Source of the DNA: Apostichopus japonicus
Taxonomy: Eukaryota > Echinodermata > Holothuroidea > Aspidochirotida > Stichopodidae
DNA: 64,000 nucleotides
NCBI RefSeq assembly: GCF_037975245.1
Contig: NC_092580.1
Location: 2,824,501-2,888,500 of the forward strand
Direction: 5' to 3'
Positions within the stretch are counted from its first letter, which is position 1. The number at the start of each line of letters is the position of its first letter. This document shows positions 23,401 to 33,968 of this stretch, in pieces. Both the position numbers and the translations under genes were made by a program. Under the pieces are notes generated by a model, which did no database searches, was not told the origin of the DNA, and was given only the letters and a program-made list of their open reading frames with translations.

Positions 23401-26400
23401 CATTGTGATCGACAGTTCGTAAGTTAAGGTTTGAGTGTTTGCTCCCAAATCTGACTAGGAATTTGTATCGCACAAATCGGCACATTGTGCGATGCTGATT
23501 TGGAAACGTCTCGCAAGTTTGTCGTTTTGGATCGCATTTTGCGATGCGATACCGGAAAAATCGAACACTGCGTATAGGGGGAGTGTGGTTAGGCCTTACG
23601 GTACTGAGTGCAGTATGAATGTTTTCACTTATGTTTGATTCCATGTAGGTAGTCTCGTATTTGGACACGGGAAAAACTGGAAGGAGATGCGTAAATTTGG
23701 GGCAAACGCCCTCCGGAACTTTGGCGTCGGAAAGAGAAGTGTGGCTAACAAGATTAATGAGGAAACAACTTTCCTTGTTGCTGCAATTGAAGAGACAAAT
23801 GGAAAAAGATTCAATCCTGCCCTGGCCGTGAACAACGCTGTATCTAACATCATATGTAACATCAGTTTTGGTGAAAGGTAAAACTTAAATTGTTATTGTA
23901 CGTGTGTATGGATTATATAGCTACACACAGTGGACCACATGAACGTGTCCCCTACTATTTTGTTGCATGCAATACGAGAGTGCCGCAGTACACTCTCTCT
24001 CCCCCCCCCCCTCTCCCTTCCTACCGAGGCCTCTTGTCAGGAATTCGGAAATAGAGTCAAGGGCACCAACAATTTAATGGAGAGTACGACAATCGTGATT
24101 ACTGACAAAGCTACCTGCTCACTGCAGCCAGACACCCACCCAGGCACTAATAGATCTATATAGGTTTTCTCTTATTAATATTCATTTGCATTTCAAGAAA
24201 TCTCAAAATTGCAATGTCACTAAAAAACTGAAAAACAAAATTATAACAACGTTATGCCAACGTAAAAAAAGTAATCGCAGTTCTTACTAACCGGCTGCAC
24301 GGGACCAACTCGTGTTGCATTCAGTTCTCCACATCAATGTCCCAATCCCTGCCGCTCCGCTCCTGAAGTAGTATAACAAAGGCTGAACAAATTGTGGCAT
24401 TCATAGGCCGAATATCCTTTTTATAAAATGTCAGCAACAGAGGTTGCTGGAAAACGTGCAATGGGGGGGGGGGGGGTTGGCACAAATCTCGAGCGGGAGT
24501 ATGATATGAGACTTAGTGGATCCTCTGAGCATGTCGTTACGTAAATTCCAGTATTTGGATGCATGATCTTTTCTACAAAATGGCACTTTTCAATAACATC
24601 TTCCCCCTTTTCCAAGAAGATGACACATTTTAGTTACAAGTATATTTCATAGGGGTACTTTTTATATGCCAAAATGGCATATGTAGATTTAACAAAATAT
24701 TGTGCTCGTTTTTTTTTAAGAAGTGACTTGAAGAGACACGTGTCCCATCCCCCAAGGCTCCGCTGCCCCTTGTCAGAAAGCAAAGGTAATTGAAGAGAGG
24801 AGAGCTATTGGCGACCACTGAACTGCATTTATTTATACTATACCTCTAATAAACCTTTTGCTTTTGTTCAATAATTGTATTTTCATTAGTTTTGCTCTTC
24901 CATTTTCACGCATGCAGGTACGATTATGATAACGTCAAGTTTCAACGGCTTCTGTCTACGTTACGGTCGTCGGCAGGTGCGATTACAGTTACATCCTTGT
25001 TACATTCCATCCCTCGTGTTTTTTTACGAATGATCCTTTGTGTACCTCCATTCAGTGGGAAGATAAGAGAGTTTGTCGTACTCAAGTCGTACATATCGGA
25101 CATGATTAGGGAACATCAGTCTACCATGGATCCCAATGATGTACGTGACATCATTGATATGTACCTGTTGGAATGCGAGAAACAGGAAGGTCTGGGAAAG
25201 AGCGAGACTCATTTAGGTGGACCGTGGAGTTTCATAATGGACCTCTTCGCGGCTGGATCTGATACCACCACCACCTCTTTACTTTGGGCGCTAGCGATCT
25301 TTTGTCATTATCCAGAGGTGCAAGAAAAGGTACTGTATGGTCACATTCTCATTTCATTTGTGCAGTAAGAATTAAATTGCCTACTACAACATCCATGCTG
25401 CAGACTATGTCACTTAGATGTATTCTTAATCTTAATATTAACGCTCTGTACCAAGAGGTACACAAGGCCGAGGCGTCTTCCCTCCACTTCTTTCTGTTCG
25501 CTGCTGCTGTTCTGGCTTCGTTCCAACTATTCCAGCTTGCTCTCCTCCTCTCTTTCTCTACTGTCCTCTGCCATGTTGTTTTAGGCCTTCCTCTAGCTCT
25601 TGAACATTCCGGGATCCATCCCAGGGCTATGTAATTGCTGTCTGTCCTGTCTTTTCACAGCGCATGTCCTAGCCATTTCCATCTTCCAGTCCTGATTTCC
25701 TTACTTATTTTGTTCAATTTGGTCACTCTCTCCATCTCTTCATAACTGATGGTCTGTGGGTATCTTATTTTAAGTATTTTCTTCAGGCATTTACACTGGA
25801 AGGTATACAGTTTCTTTCTTCTAATTGAGTTATCTTATATGCCTCACAACCATATAGCAATACTGATCTCACGAGGGTTTTGAATAGGGTGATCATTGTT
25901 TGTGTCCCGATGTCACTCCTTGGTGCCAAATTCTAGTCAGGCTCCATAATGCTGCCGTAGCTTCCCCAGCCTGCATTTAATATCTTCTGTTGCACCTCCA
26001 ATTTTATTTACTTTTGCACCAAGGTAGTTTAATTCAGCAACATCCTCAATCTCCATATCGTTGAACTTCTGCTCATTCTGCATATTTAACCTCATCATAT
26101 TGCATTTACCAACATTTATTTTCAATCCAACCCTTGCTGTCTCATTCACCACTCTATTAGTCTTCCTCTGAAAGTGATCAAATTTAGAACATAACAATGC
26201 TATATATTCAGCAAAATCTAAGTCTTCTAAAACATTGTTAAAATTCCACATAATTCCATTTCTCTCTGCCCCAGTTACAGTTCTCATTATCCAGTCGATG
26301 ACCAAAAGGAATAAAAACCCTGACATGACACATCCTTGTCGGACACCATATGCGATGTGGAACCAGTCAGTTAGCTCGCCTCATCTAACACTGCACAGCT

Positions 26401-28799
26401 GAATGCATTGTACATTTCCTTTAAAATCTTAATTACTTTTTCTGGAAGGCTGTAAATCTTTAGTATTTGCCATTGGCTTGGTCTATGTACAGAGTCGAAT
26501 GCCTTTTCAAAGTCAACAAAACGAAGGTATAGAGATAATCTCCATTCGCATGACTGTTCCACAATATTCACTAAGATGTAGATTTGCTCGTTTGTCCCTC
26601 TACCTATTCTGAACCCGGCCTGTTCATTCCTGAGATGTTTATCTATGCCATCTCTTATTCGTCCAATCAGTATTCTGCCAAAAACTTTGCTAATGACAGG
26701 TAGCAGAGTAATTCCTCTCCAATTGTTGCAATCCTTCAAGTCTCCTTTCTTTGGGATTTGGACTATAATACCTTTATTCCACACATATGGTATACTTTCA
26801 TCATTCAAAAACCGATTGAAGAGACATGTCAACCTATCTACAGTCGTTTCTTTTGCCTAAAGCATTTCTGTATGTATCCGATCTATTCCTGGTGATTTTC
26901 CATGTCTCCGTGCCTTAAGTGATTTTCTGACTTCACATAAAGTTATTTCTGATTCGTCTATGTCCAGTCTTTCGTCAATTACTATCTCATGTTCATCTGT
27001 AACTGGGTGCTGTGGCTCATCTATATTTAAAACACTACTAAAGTGCTCCTTCCACCTTTATTTCCTGGCACTAGAATCTGTAACGATCTCCCCTTGCTTA
27101 TTTTTAATGACTGCAAATTCATTATGTCTACTATTTGTCAATTTCCTGGTAATCATGTAAAGTTCTTTCAATCTCCCATTTTCTGCTGCTAGCTCATCTA
27201 TCCATTCTCTTTCTTGCACTGCTTTTAACTTCCTTGTCTTTTTCAAGATATTTTCTCTGGAACTTTCCTTTAACTCTCTCAGATCTTGTACTTTCTATTT
27301 TCCGTTTTATCTCTTTTCTCTCGTCCCTCTTCCTATACGTCTCTGCTTGGATCCATGGCCTATTTGTACACTTAGCAAATCCCAGTACCTCATCAGCACT
27401 TTAAACATATGCTCTCTCTAACTTACTGTAGTGCTCTTCTACCCCATATGTTTCCAATACTTCAGACCTGTTGCTCACTGCCACATTGTAACTGTTCTTC
27501 ACCTGTTGATCCGTCAGTCTTTCTATACAAATATTTAGCTTCACTTTATTTCGATTAAAAAACTCCTTAGTTTCAATCTGATCTTTGCCCCCACCAAATA
27601 GTTATCACTGTTCACATCTGCCCCCCTACACACCCTGGTATCCAATATCGAAGTTTTCATGCTCCTTTGTGCTAACAAATGATCTATCTGATTTCTTGTC
27701 CTTTTATCTTGTGACATACAGGTTAGCTTGTGTATGTTTTTGTGCTTGAAGAAGCTGCCAGTAATCACTGGACCATGCATCTGACAGAAGTCACACAGCC
27801 TTTCACCATTGCCATCTCTCATACCTGCTCCATCTTTCCCAGGATGTCTACTCTACATTCATTGTCGGTACCTTCATTGTCGGTACCGACTTTTGCATTG
27901 AAGTCTACCATTACAATTATCATATCATATCCTGTTGCATCCAACATACACACATGTAAGCTGTTCGTAGAAATCATCCTTTACTTCTGGTCTTGCATTT
28001 TCCGTTGGTGCATTCACCTAAATGACCGTGACTTTCTTGTGCCTAGAGTAGAATCTTGCAGTAATGATCTGCCACTGGATGGTGTCCATTCCATCAGTGT
28101 TTTTGTCATATCCTTGGTCACCAGAATACCAACTCCTTTCTCACGCACCCTATCCGTTCCAGCATAAATAATCGTTTCACCACTAACAATGTTCATCTTT
28201 CCTGCACCATTCCACCTTACTTCACATATAGACCTACAGTAGAATACCAATCTTATACTCGATCATCTCTTTACAAACTTTTGCAGTCACAACTGTTGCC
28301 CACATTGTCCTCACATTCCATGTTCCTATGAACACATGGCGTTTTGGAGATACTGCCGCTCCAATCGGGCGCCGAGCTTCCTTCTGGCTTTCATCCAGAG
28401 CTGTCATCCTGTGGTTGTACAGTTGTCCTTGCAGGTTTTAGGACCTATACAAGGCCTCTATTGACGTCTGCAGTTTCTGTAATCCGTAACTTTTTTTAAG
28501 GGTGTAGGTGATTAGCCAACAGCCCAACCCCCTACATTCGCCTGATGAGTCCCAAAAGGACGAAACCGGTCGTGAAGTGGAATTTTTCTGGTGTGTTATT
28601 CTTTATTGATTTACTATATATCTGTCATATCACTTGCTACACATTCAATTCTTATTTACGGCTTGGCTTGCCTATAAAGAGTGGTTATTCTGTGTAAAAA
28701 TTGTGTAAAGATTGTCAGATTCAAAGCGCCAGGGGTGCACTCTGTACAATCTTAATACTTGGGTAATACGCCCTTAATGACTATATGTATATATATATA

Positions 28800-28872
<73 letters not shown>

Positions 28873-30025
28873 AGAGCTGCGGAGTTACCACAGGCTACTT
28901 TTGACTGTTGTATATACTGTTTGGACACTAGATTTACCAAGAACTTCTCGATGTGGTGGGTATAGACAGGCTACCTATCTACGAGGAGAGATCGCAGTTG
29001 CCCTATACCGAGGCAGTGATCTTAGAGGTACAAAGGTTTCGTCCAGTGGTTCCATTAGTTGCACATCTATGCTCACGCGATGCAAAAATTGGCGGATACT
29101 TCATTCCGAAAGGTTCAAAGGTCGTGCTTAACATTTGGGCATCTGGGCATGACTCAACTAAATGGGAAAATCCAGACGACTTCAATCCGGAAAGGTTTCT
29201 CTCACCAGATGGGAAAACTGTGGTAAATCGAGAGTCTCACATACCATTTGGCATTGGTAAGTATTACAGTAACCAGTCCACAATTCAAAACATACAGAGG
29301 GGAATGGAAAGGGGAGAGGTGCCTTTCATTGATTGATTGATTTAATTAATCCATCCATGCATCCAACGATCGATTTACTACTATTGTTATTGTTATTTTT
29401 ATTGTTGCTCTTATTATTTAGTTGGCTTAACCAAGGGGAAGGGGGATATTTTTGGGGGTTCAGAAAAAGATAACCAAAAAAGTATCCTCATATTTTATCG
29501 AAAATATTCAATAATGTAATATGTGGTAAGGAATGCATAGGAATACATTTTTCATATCGTGTTGGGGTAATTTGGTACTTTGCCCAGTCAAATCAAAGTC
29601 ACATGCATAATTCATTGCCTATGGAAGCTGGCAGCACCCCCCCCCCTATTCCACTGCCCTGATTCCATCATTTCCTGCCACCTAGTGCTTGGACTTTATC
29701 ATAAGAGTTATCGTGCCGACGGTGTAGATATATATAGCTAATATATTAGTTTTTTATGATTCCTTCATGCCTGTAGAAATCTAGCATATTTTATCACAAT
29801 CTGCTATCACTGCCAGATTTCTTTCTGTGTGTTTTTTTCTCAGGTCGCCGGGTTTGCCTGGGTGAGACTTTAGCAAAGACGGAAATATTCCTCTTCCTGA
29901 CCGGTTTAGTCCAAAGGTTCCGTTTCCGGGTTCCAGATGGTGACCCACTACCTTCCTTAGATGGTAATCATGGCGTTTTACTGAGTATCCGTCCCTATGA
30001 GATATGCGCCGAAATGAGGGCGTAG
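20486..30025 (+). CDS. Cytochrome P450, CYP2-like (clan 2), copy B
   Basis: Five coding exons: 20486-20810, 23649-23877, 24918-25329, 28932-29256, 29844-30025 (1473 nt, 490 aa). Exon lengths and phases equal copy A except exon 3, which is six bases shorter and stays in frame. It has the membrane anchor, LPPGPINP hinge, WKEMR, AAGSDTTT, ExxR in LEVQRFRP, FNPERF and haem loop FGIGRRVCLG, so all catalytic landmarks are intact. It differs from copy A by about 50 residues, densest in exons 2 and 3, the helix F-G/substrate-recognition part of CYP2 proteins. Exons 1, 4 and 5 are about 93-95% identical. Introns 1 and 3 are enlarged by a hAT element and by a non-LTR element with a hammerhead motif. 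Likely a functional ER monooxygenase of unknown substrate, diverging from copy A. Confidence 0.92.
21167..23570. mobile_element. Non-autonomous hAT element in P450 copy B intron 1
   Basis: A 2404-bp insertion bounded by the 8-bp direct repeat CGTATAGG (21159-21166 and 23571-23578). Its ends are imperfect inverted repeats: CAGGGTTCGACTT on the left, and CAGTGTTCGATTT when the right end is reverse-complemented. The corresponding intron of copy A (around 2196-2206) lacks the insertion and gives an empty-site reference. Inside are GATATCGG-type subrepeats and poly-G tracts but no transposase. Confidence 0.85.
25430..28480 (-). mobile_element. Decayed non-LTR retrotransposon (endonuclease-RT, RTE-like)
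   Basis: Lies antisense to P450 copy B in intron 3. Minus-strand fragments include the start of an APE-type endonuclease (GTWNVRTMW near 28320), CEVRWNGAGKMN and GVGILVTKDM (28250-28014), RNQIDHLLAQR (27822-27541) and the RT palm FVDFEKAFDSVHR (26832-26371). The catalytic FADD box has decayed to FAEY (26326-25937), and several stops and frameshifts separate the fragments, so it is inactive. Family assignment is by general resemblance to RTE-type endonuclease-RT proteins. Boundaries are approximate, judged by loss of similarity to copy A intron 3 and by the endonuclease start. Confidence 0.8.
28532..28580 (+). ncRNA. Type I hammerhead ribozyme motif in P450 intron 3
   Basis: The catalytic core is intact: CTGATGA (28542-28548), stem II GTCC/GGAC with loop CAAAA (28549-28561), GAAA (28562-28565), minimal self-complementary stem III ACCGGT (28565-28570), then cleavage-site C28571 (GUC). 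Stem I pairs TTCGC (28537-28541) with GTGAA (28572-28576) and continues as CTAC with GTGG across a bulged A36. A stem III this short usually works as a dimer, as known for hammerheads in Penelope-like elements and animal retrozymes. The motif is on the sense strand of P450 copy B intron 3, beside the decayed LINE. Only one copy was found nearby, so a retrozyme tandem is not evident. Activity is inferred from structure. Confidence 0.8.
28781..28870. repeat. Long TA microsatellite
   Basis: About 90 bp of nearly pure (TA)n in intron 3 of P450 copy B, ending 61 bp before exon 4 and therefore close to the branch point/acceptor region. Confidence 0.95.
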
Positions 30026-30828
30026 ATGTATGAAGTCGCGATAAACATTGATGGTCTAATTGGAAAACGTATAGATGAAAACGTATTGATATAGTCAGTA
30101 CGGTAGCGTCTAACGGATAGTATGAAGGTATTAAGTCTTTATGGGTTGTGTTATTATACAGGGATTCAGCGTCATGCAATCGCAAACAGTAGGGCTATTT
30201 GTAAAGGTAACGTTATTGCATGACAATAGTATTGTACCGTATCGCTTGAATTTCATAGTTTATTTAAATCTTCAGCTTTGTCTCTGAGACCTCGCTCGAT
30301 GTTGATCAAATGTACTTTGAAATGTTCCCTCTTGTTAAAGTGTCATGCCTTCTAAAGACAAAGAGAAAACAATATGTGGGCAAGTTGATGGAATTGGTTT
30401 GTTGCACATTTTGAGGGGCAAATTATATACAACTTTATAAAAGTTAACAACTACAAAAAATCGCAGACCGAGGGCGTGAAAAATTCTTTGCTTGATCATC
30501 TAATGGAATGACGTTATGGGGTAACCAATTCTAACTTTACACATTTATAATCACTATACCACTATTTCCACCATATAAATGTAATATTGCCTAATGAAAT
30601 AAATATTAATGTAATATTACCTTACTTCTTAGGCTTTTATATGTACTCCACTTCGAGTTGAGCTAATAACATTAAATTGATCATAGTGTTTGAGATATTA
30701 CTCTCATGGCATAATACATTTCCTTGGTGTTTATTGTCATATCAAGTTCAAACTAAGAAACCAAAAGTGATGAAATTCCAGACTCCCTCTTAACATTTGA
30801 TGACCTATATAGAATCAATTATTAATTT
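30026..30828. other. Duplicated 3' flank of P450 copy B
   Basis: Non-coding counterpart of 5928-6675. It defines the right end of the duplicated unit. Confidence 0.7.
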
Positions 30829-31016
30829 GTTAATGAAGTTAAAAATGTATTTGATGAATGAATGTTTCTTGAAAGTAACTGGAAGCTCAGGCCACCAAAT
30901 TGTATTTTTAAGATTTACTAACACGTTCAGTATGTGTGAATGTATGTATGTATGTATGTGTATATATATATATATATATATAAAAATATCGATATAGCCT
31001 TTATATTACACCATAG

Positions 31017-31245
31017 CGGAGTGTATAGCCTAGTGGTTAACGCCGGCGTCTCCCAGTCATGAGATCCCCGGTTCGATTCCCCGCCGACAGCAATGTGTGT
31101 CGTCTGGCAAGGATGTTGTTCAATAACAACTTCCCGACATGGACGTTAAATGGATGTGTGCCGAGAGATTGGCTTCGGTCAGCTTGCGAGTCTATAAGCC
31201 TCCATGGCTTCTTTCGCGAGTTCCTGCTTGCGGGAAGATCACATA

Positions 31246-31275
<30 letters not shown>
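31017..31275 (+). repeat. tRNA-derived SINE, variant subfamily
   Basis: Head with A box (TAGCCTAGTGGTTAACG) and B box (GGTTCGATTCC), body containing TTGGCTTCGGTCAGCTTGCG, tail (CATA)n. The region after the B box differs from the 6676 and 56361 copies, so it is a distinct subfamily. Confidence 0.85.
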
Positions 31276-31276
<1 letters not shown>

Positions 31277-31325
31277 TAATATAGCCTATATAGTATATGT
31301 AACAGGGTGCTCAGGATCCTATACT

Positions 31326-32143
31326 CCTGTAAAGTAGGAGAGAGCGATAACGTTGAGATTTGTCTTAAGACCTTATACAGCAACAGATTTATTATTTTAA
31401 CTCATTCTTATCTCGGTGTCCATTTCGCATATAATCACAGTGGAAAGAAATAATAGAAAACAATGGTAAAACTTCTTAAAAAAATTACACTTTTCACTTA
31501 AATTAATCCGTTAATAAAAATGAGCCCAATACAAACTAATAATACAACTGTTCAGACAGTCCCTGAATGAAATTCCTAAGTAGACAATAATAGGTGGTTC
31601 CCCTAGTTAATACCGACTGCGCATGCGCAAAACAATGTATAGCAACCGGGCTCAACCGTACGTCCATGTTCATCCACAACTTTTGAATTGACTTTAAGAG
31701 TGGTTGCATTACTTGTGGTTAAACACGTAATTTTGTATCCAGGTAAAACACACATGTCTTAACTTAACCTCGAAACACCCGAGCACTGGATTATCATAAG
31801 AATAACTCATGAAAAGGCTGAATGAATGATGCAATATAACAAATAATACGTTTAGTGGCTACAAGTGCAGGCGATCGTCGCCTCCTGTACTATACTAACA
31901 TGCACACTTATAACATTAGGTATGCTAATGTCGTCGATTTATTTTCATCGTGATATTTACTACAGTTGAGAGTCATTGACTCTGATTTACCATTATTAGG
32001 ATAGTAACATGTTTTACATTTAATGATTAGTTTATTGTTTGTTAAATGAACATAAATATTCATCAACTTACCTGTAAAGTAGGACTCGAGGAGAGAGCGA
32101 TAACGTCCAGATTTGTCTTTAGGCGTTATACAGCAACAAATCT
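31326..32143 (+). repeat. Pair of about 70-bp direct repeats
   Basis: CCTGTAAAGTAGGA..GAGAGCGATAACG...ATTTGTCTT...TTATACAGCAACA occurs at 31326-31390 and again at 32071-32143, 745 bp apart. The intervening DNA has no gene. The arrangement could be terminal repeats of a small non-autonomous retroelement or partial copies of one repeat. A hammerhead-like fold follows at 32339-32384. Confidence 0.6.
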
Positions 32144-32338
32144 ACTGTTTATCCCTCCACTCCACTGTTTGTCCCTCCACTGTTTATCTCCTACCTCTCC
32201 TCTTCCCCTGTTGGTTTCTTTCATCTCTCCATCCATTGTCTACTAATCCCTTACATTTATCTCTCTTTGTGTTCACCATGCTCATTAACCTGTCTGTATT
32301 CTGTGCGTGTTTTTGTCCCTTTTGTTACTGTTACCTTA

Positions 32339-32384
32339 GCCTTTGAAGAAGATCCTGCTAGGCTAGGATAACGAAACGTCAGGC
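32339..32384 (+). ncRNA. Hammerhead-like fold with degenerate core
   Basis: Stem I GCCT/AGGC (32339-32342 with 32381-32384), core TTGAAGA in place of CTGATGA, stem II ATCCT/AGGAT (32352-32356 with 32365-32369), then GAAACGTC with the minimal stem III ACGT. The layout matches a type I hammerhead, but two core positions differ, so self-cleavage is doubtful. It may be a relic or a related repeat family. Confidence 0.4.
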
Positions 32385-32389
32385 CAACT

Positions 32390-33966
32390 TACTTTTACAA
32401 GTATTTTAATCTAGCACACCGAGACCATCGATATCCGGTCACATGTGTGATGGGGTGTGCCTTTCGCGGCTAGAAAACAGTCTGGGTCTCTCATGTAGAC
32501 GTCACCAAACAGATCGCACACCGCTCTGTACAAATCAAATGGTGCAGCAATCCAATGACAAACTGAGCGGGACCATTTAAAAAAATTAAGCAACATTTCA
32601 GCACATTTACGCTATACCTGCAAATGAGGACTTTTAAATGATATGAGGTAATATAGGTCCTTTATCTTAAATTAAGTGTCTGAACAACTTAATCTGCGGC
32701 AATAGTAGGATGAGGTGGCGACGGATCACTTATAGCTGTGACATCATTTCATTTGTCACCACGTAGCATTCTACTAATGTGTTGAAAGGAGCAGTGCTAG
32801 AAGCAATTATATGGGCAAACATAAGAAAGACTAGAACTTTATTTATTTTGCCAGTGCGCTGCTATGACCAGTTCTTTCCATTCCAGTGACCTGCCATTTA
32901 GTACTGGGCGAGTTGGATGTTAGTACCTAAAGTTATGGTCTTGCCCTGTCATTTAGCCTGAAGTAACCTCCCCCCCCCCCCCCCCGTATTCCTTCTTGGC
33001 TCTAGTATATTTAAACTTCCAAACCCCTGGACATTAGCTTTAATTGTATCAAGGCTGAAAAACGAGTAGGTCGTTCAGTACATGACATTCCAGGCTTGTA
33101 AGTGTGCATACCTTGCAGTACTCGAGTCCCAAACTCTAGGCTGATCAAGATGCCACATGGGCAAGTTGACACAATATTATACAGAGAGTCTTATGAAAAG
33201 CTTTTAACTATATTTTTCGTTTTTGTGATGTACATGGAAGAGGATTCCAACATAAATCTGGCTCTTGTAACGATTGCTAACTGACTAATGCAATGAGTAA
33301 CCCGAACTTGCGATGCTACCGTACGCAATGATTGCCGGGCAAATGATTCGGAGTCGCCACCGGATGGGGCGTTGACACGAAATGCTTACGATTTAGCAAA
33401 GACTTGTATCAAACAGCCGTACATACGGATACCACGCACTAAGTAAAAATAGAGATGATAATAGCAAGAATAGTACACAATTTGACAATAGAGCCTAAGC
33501 AAAACGCAAGGCTTAGTGCTAGTAATTAAAGGCGTACGGCTGAACTGCAGCTGGCTGGTATACTAACACGAAGACAAGAGTGCCCAATACCTCAAGAAAC
33601 CAGGTTGAACTTCATTCCGTTATCTTTTAGCATGTATTCAACGTAATGATTATTTAGTCAAACTTCACTTTCTGTATTAGCATCGACGAGTGTCGGTTGT
33701 AACTTTTGCATGTTCATTATTTTGTAGCCTACTTAGCCTGGACTAACTTAAGCCATGGGCTTAGGCCTCGTAAAACGTTAGACTTACGTTAAAGTCTATC
33801 TTAGCCTTGAAAGTTAGGTCAAACGTTAAGGCTATATTCTCCTAACTTAATTTAGTTAGAATGCCCTACAGTTATGTTAAAGCCCCATGGCATTCCATTA
33901 TAAATACGAACTAACCAATCCGTATCTAGTATAACTTAGACATTTTCTTTGCTTTTGGTACTATTG
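32390..33966. other. Intergenic DNA, no gene seen
   Basis: A+T-rich sequence with a poly-C run near 32970. Short open frames only, and no recognisable repeat boundaries. Confidence 0.5.
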
Positions 33967-33968
33967 TA

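Noticed and set aside
28759-28965. Frame translating to alternating I and Y
   Set aside because: It is the TA microsatellite before P450 exon 4.
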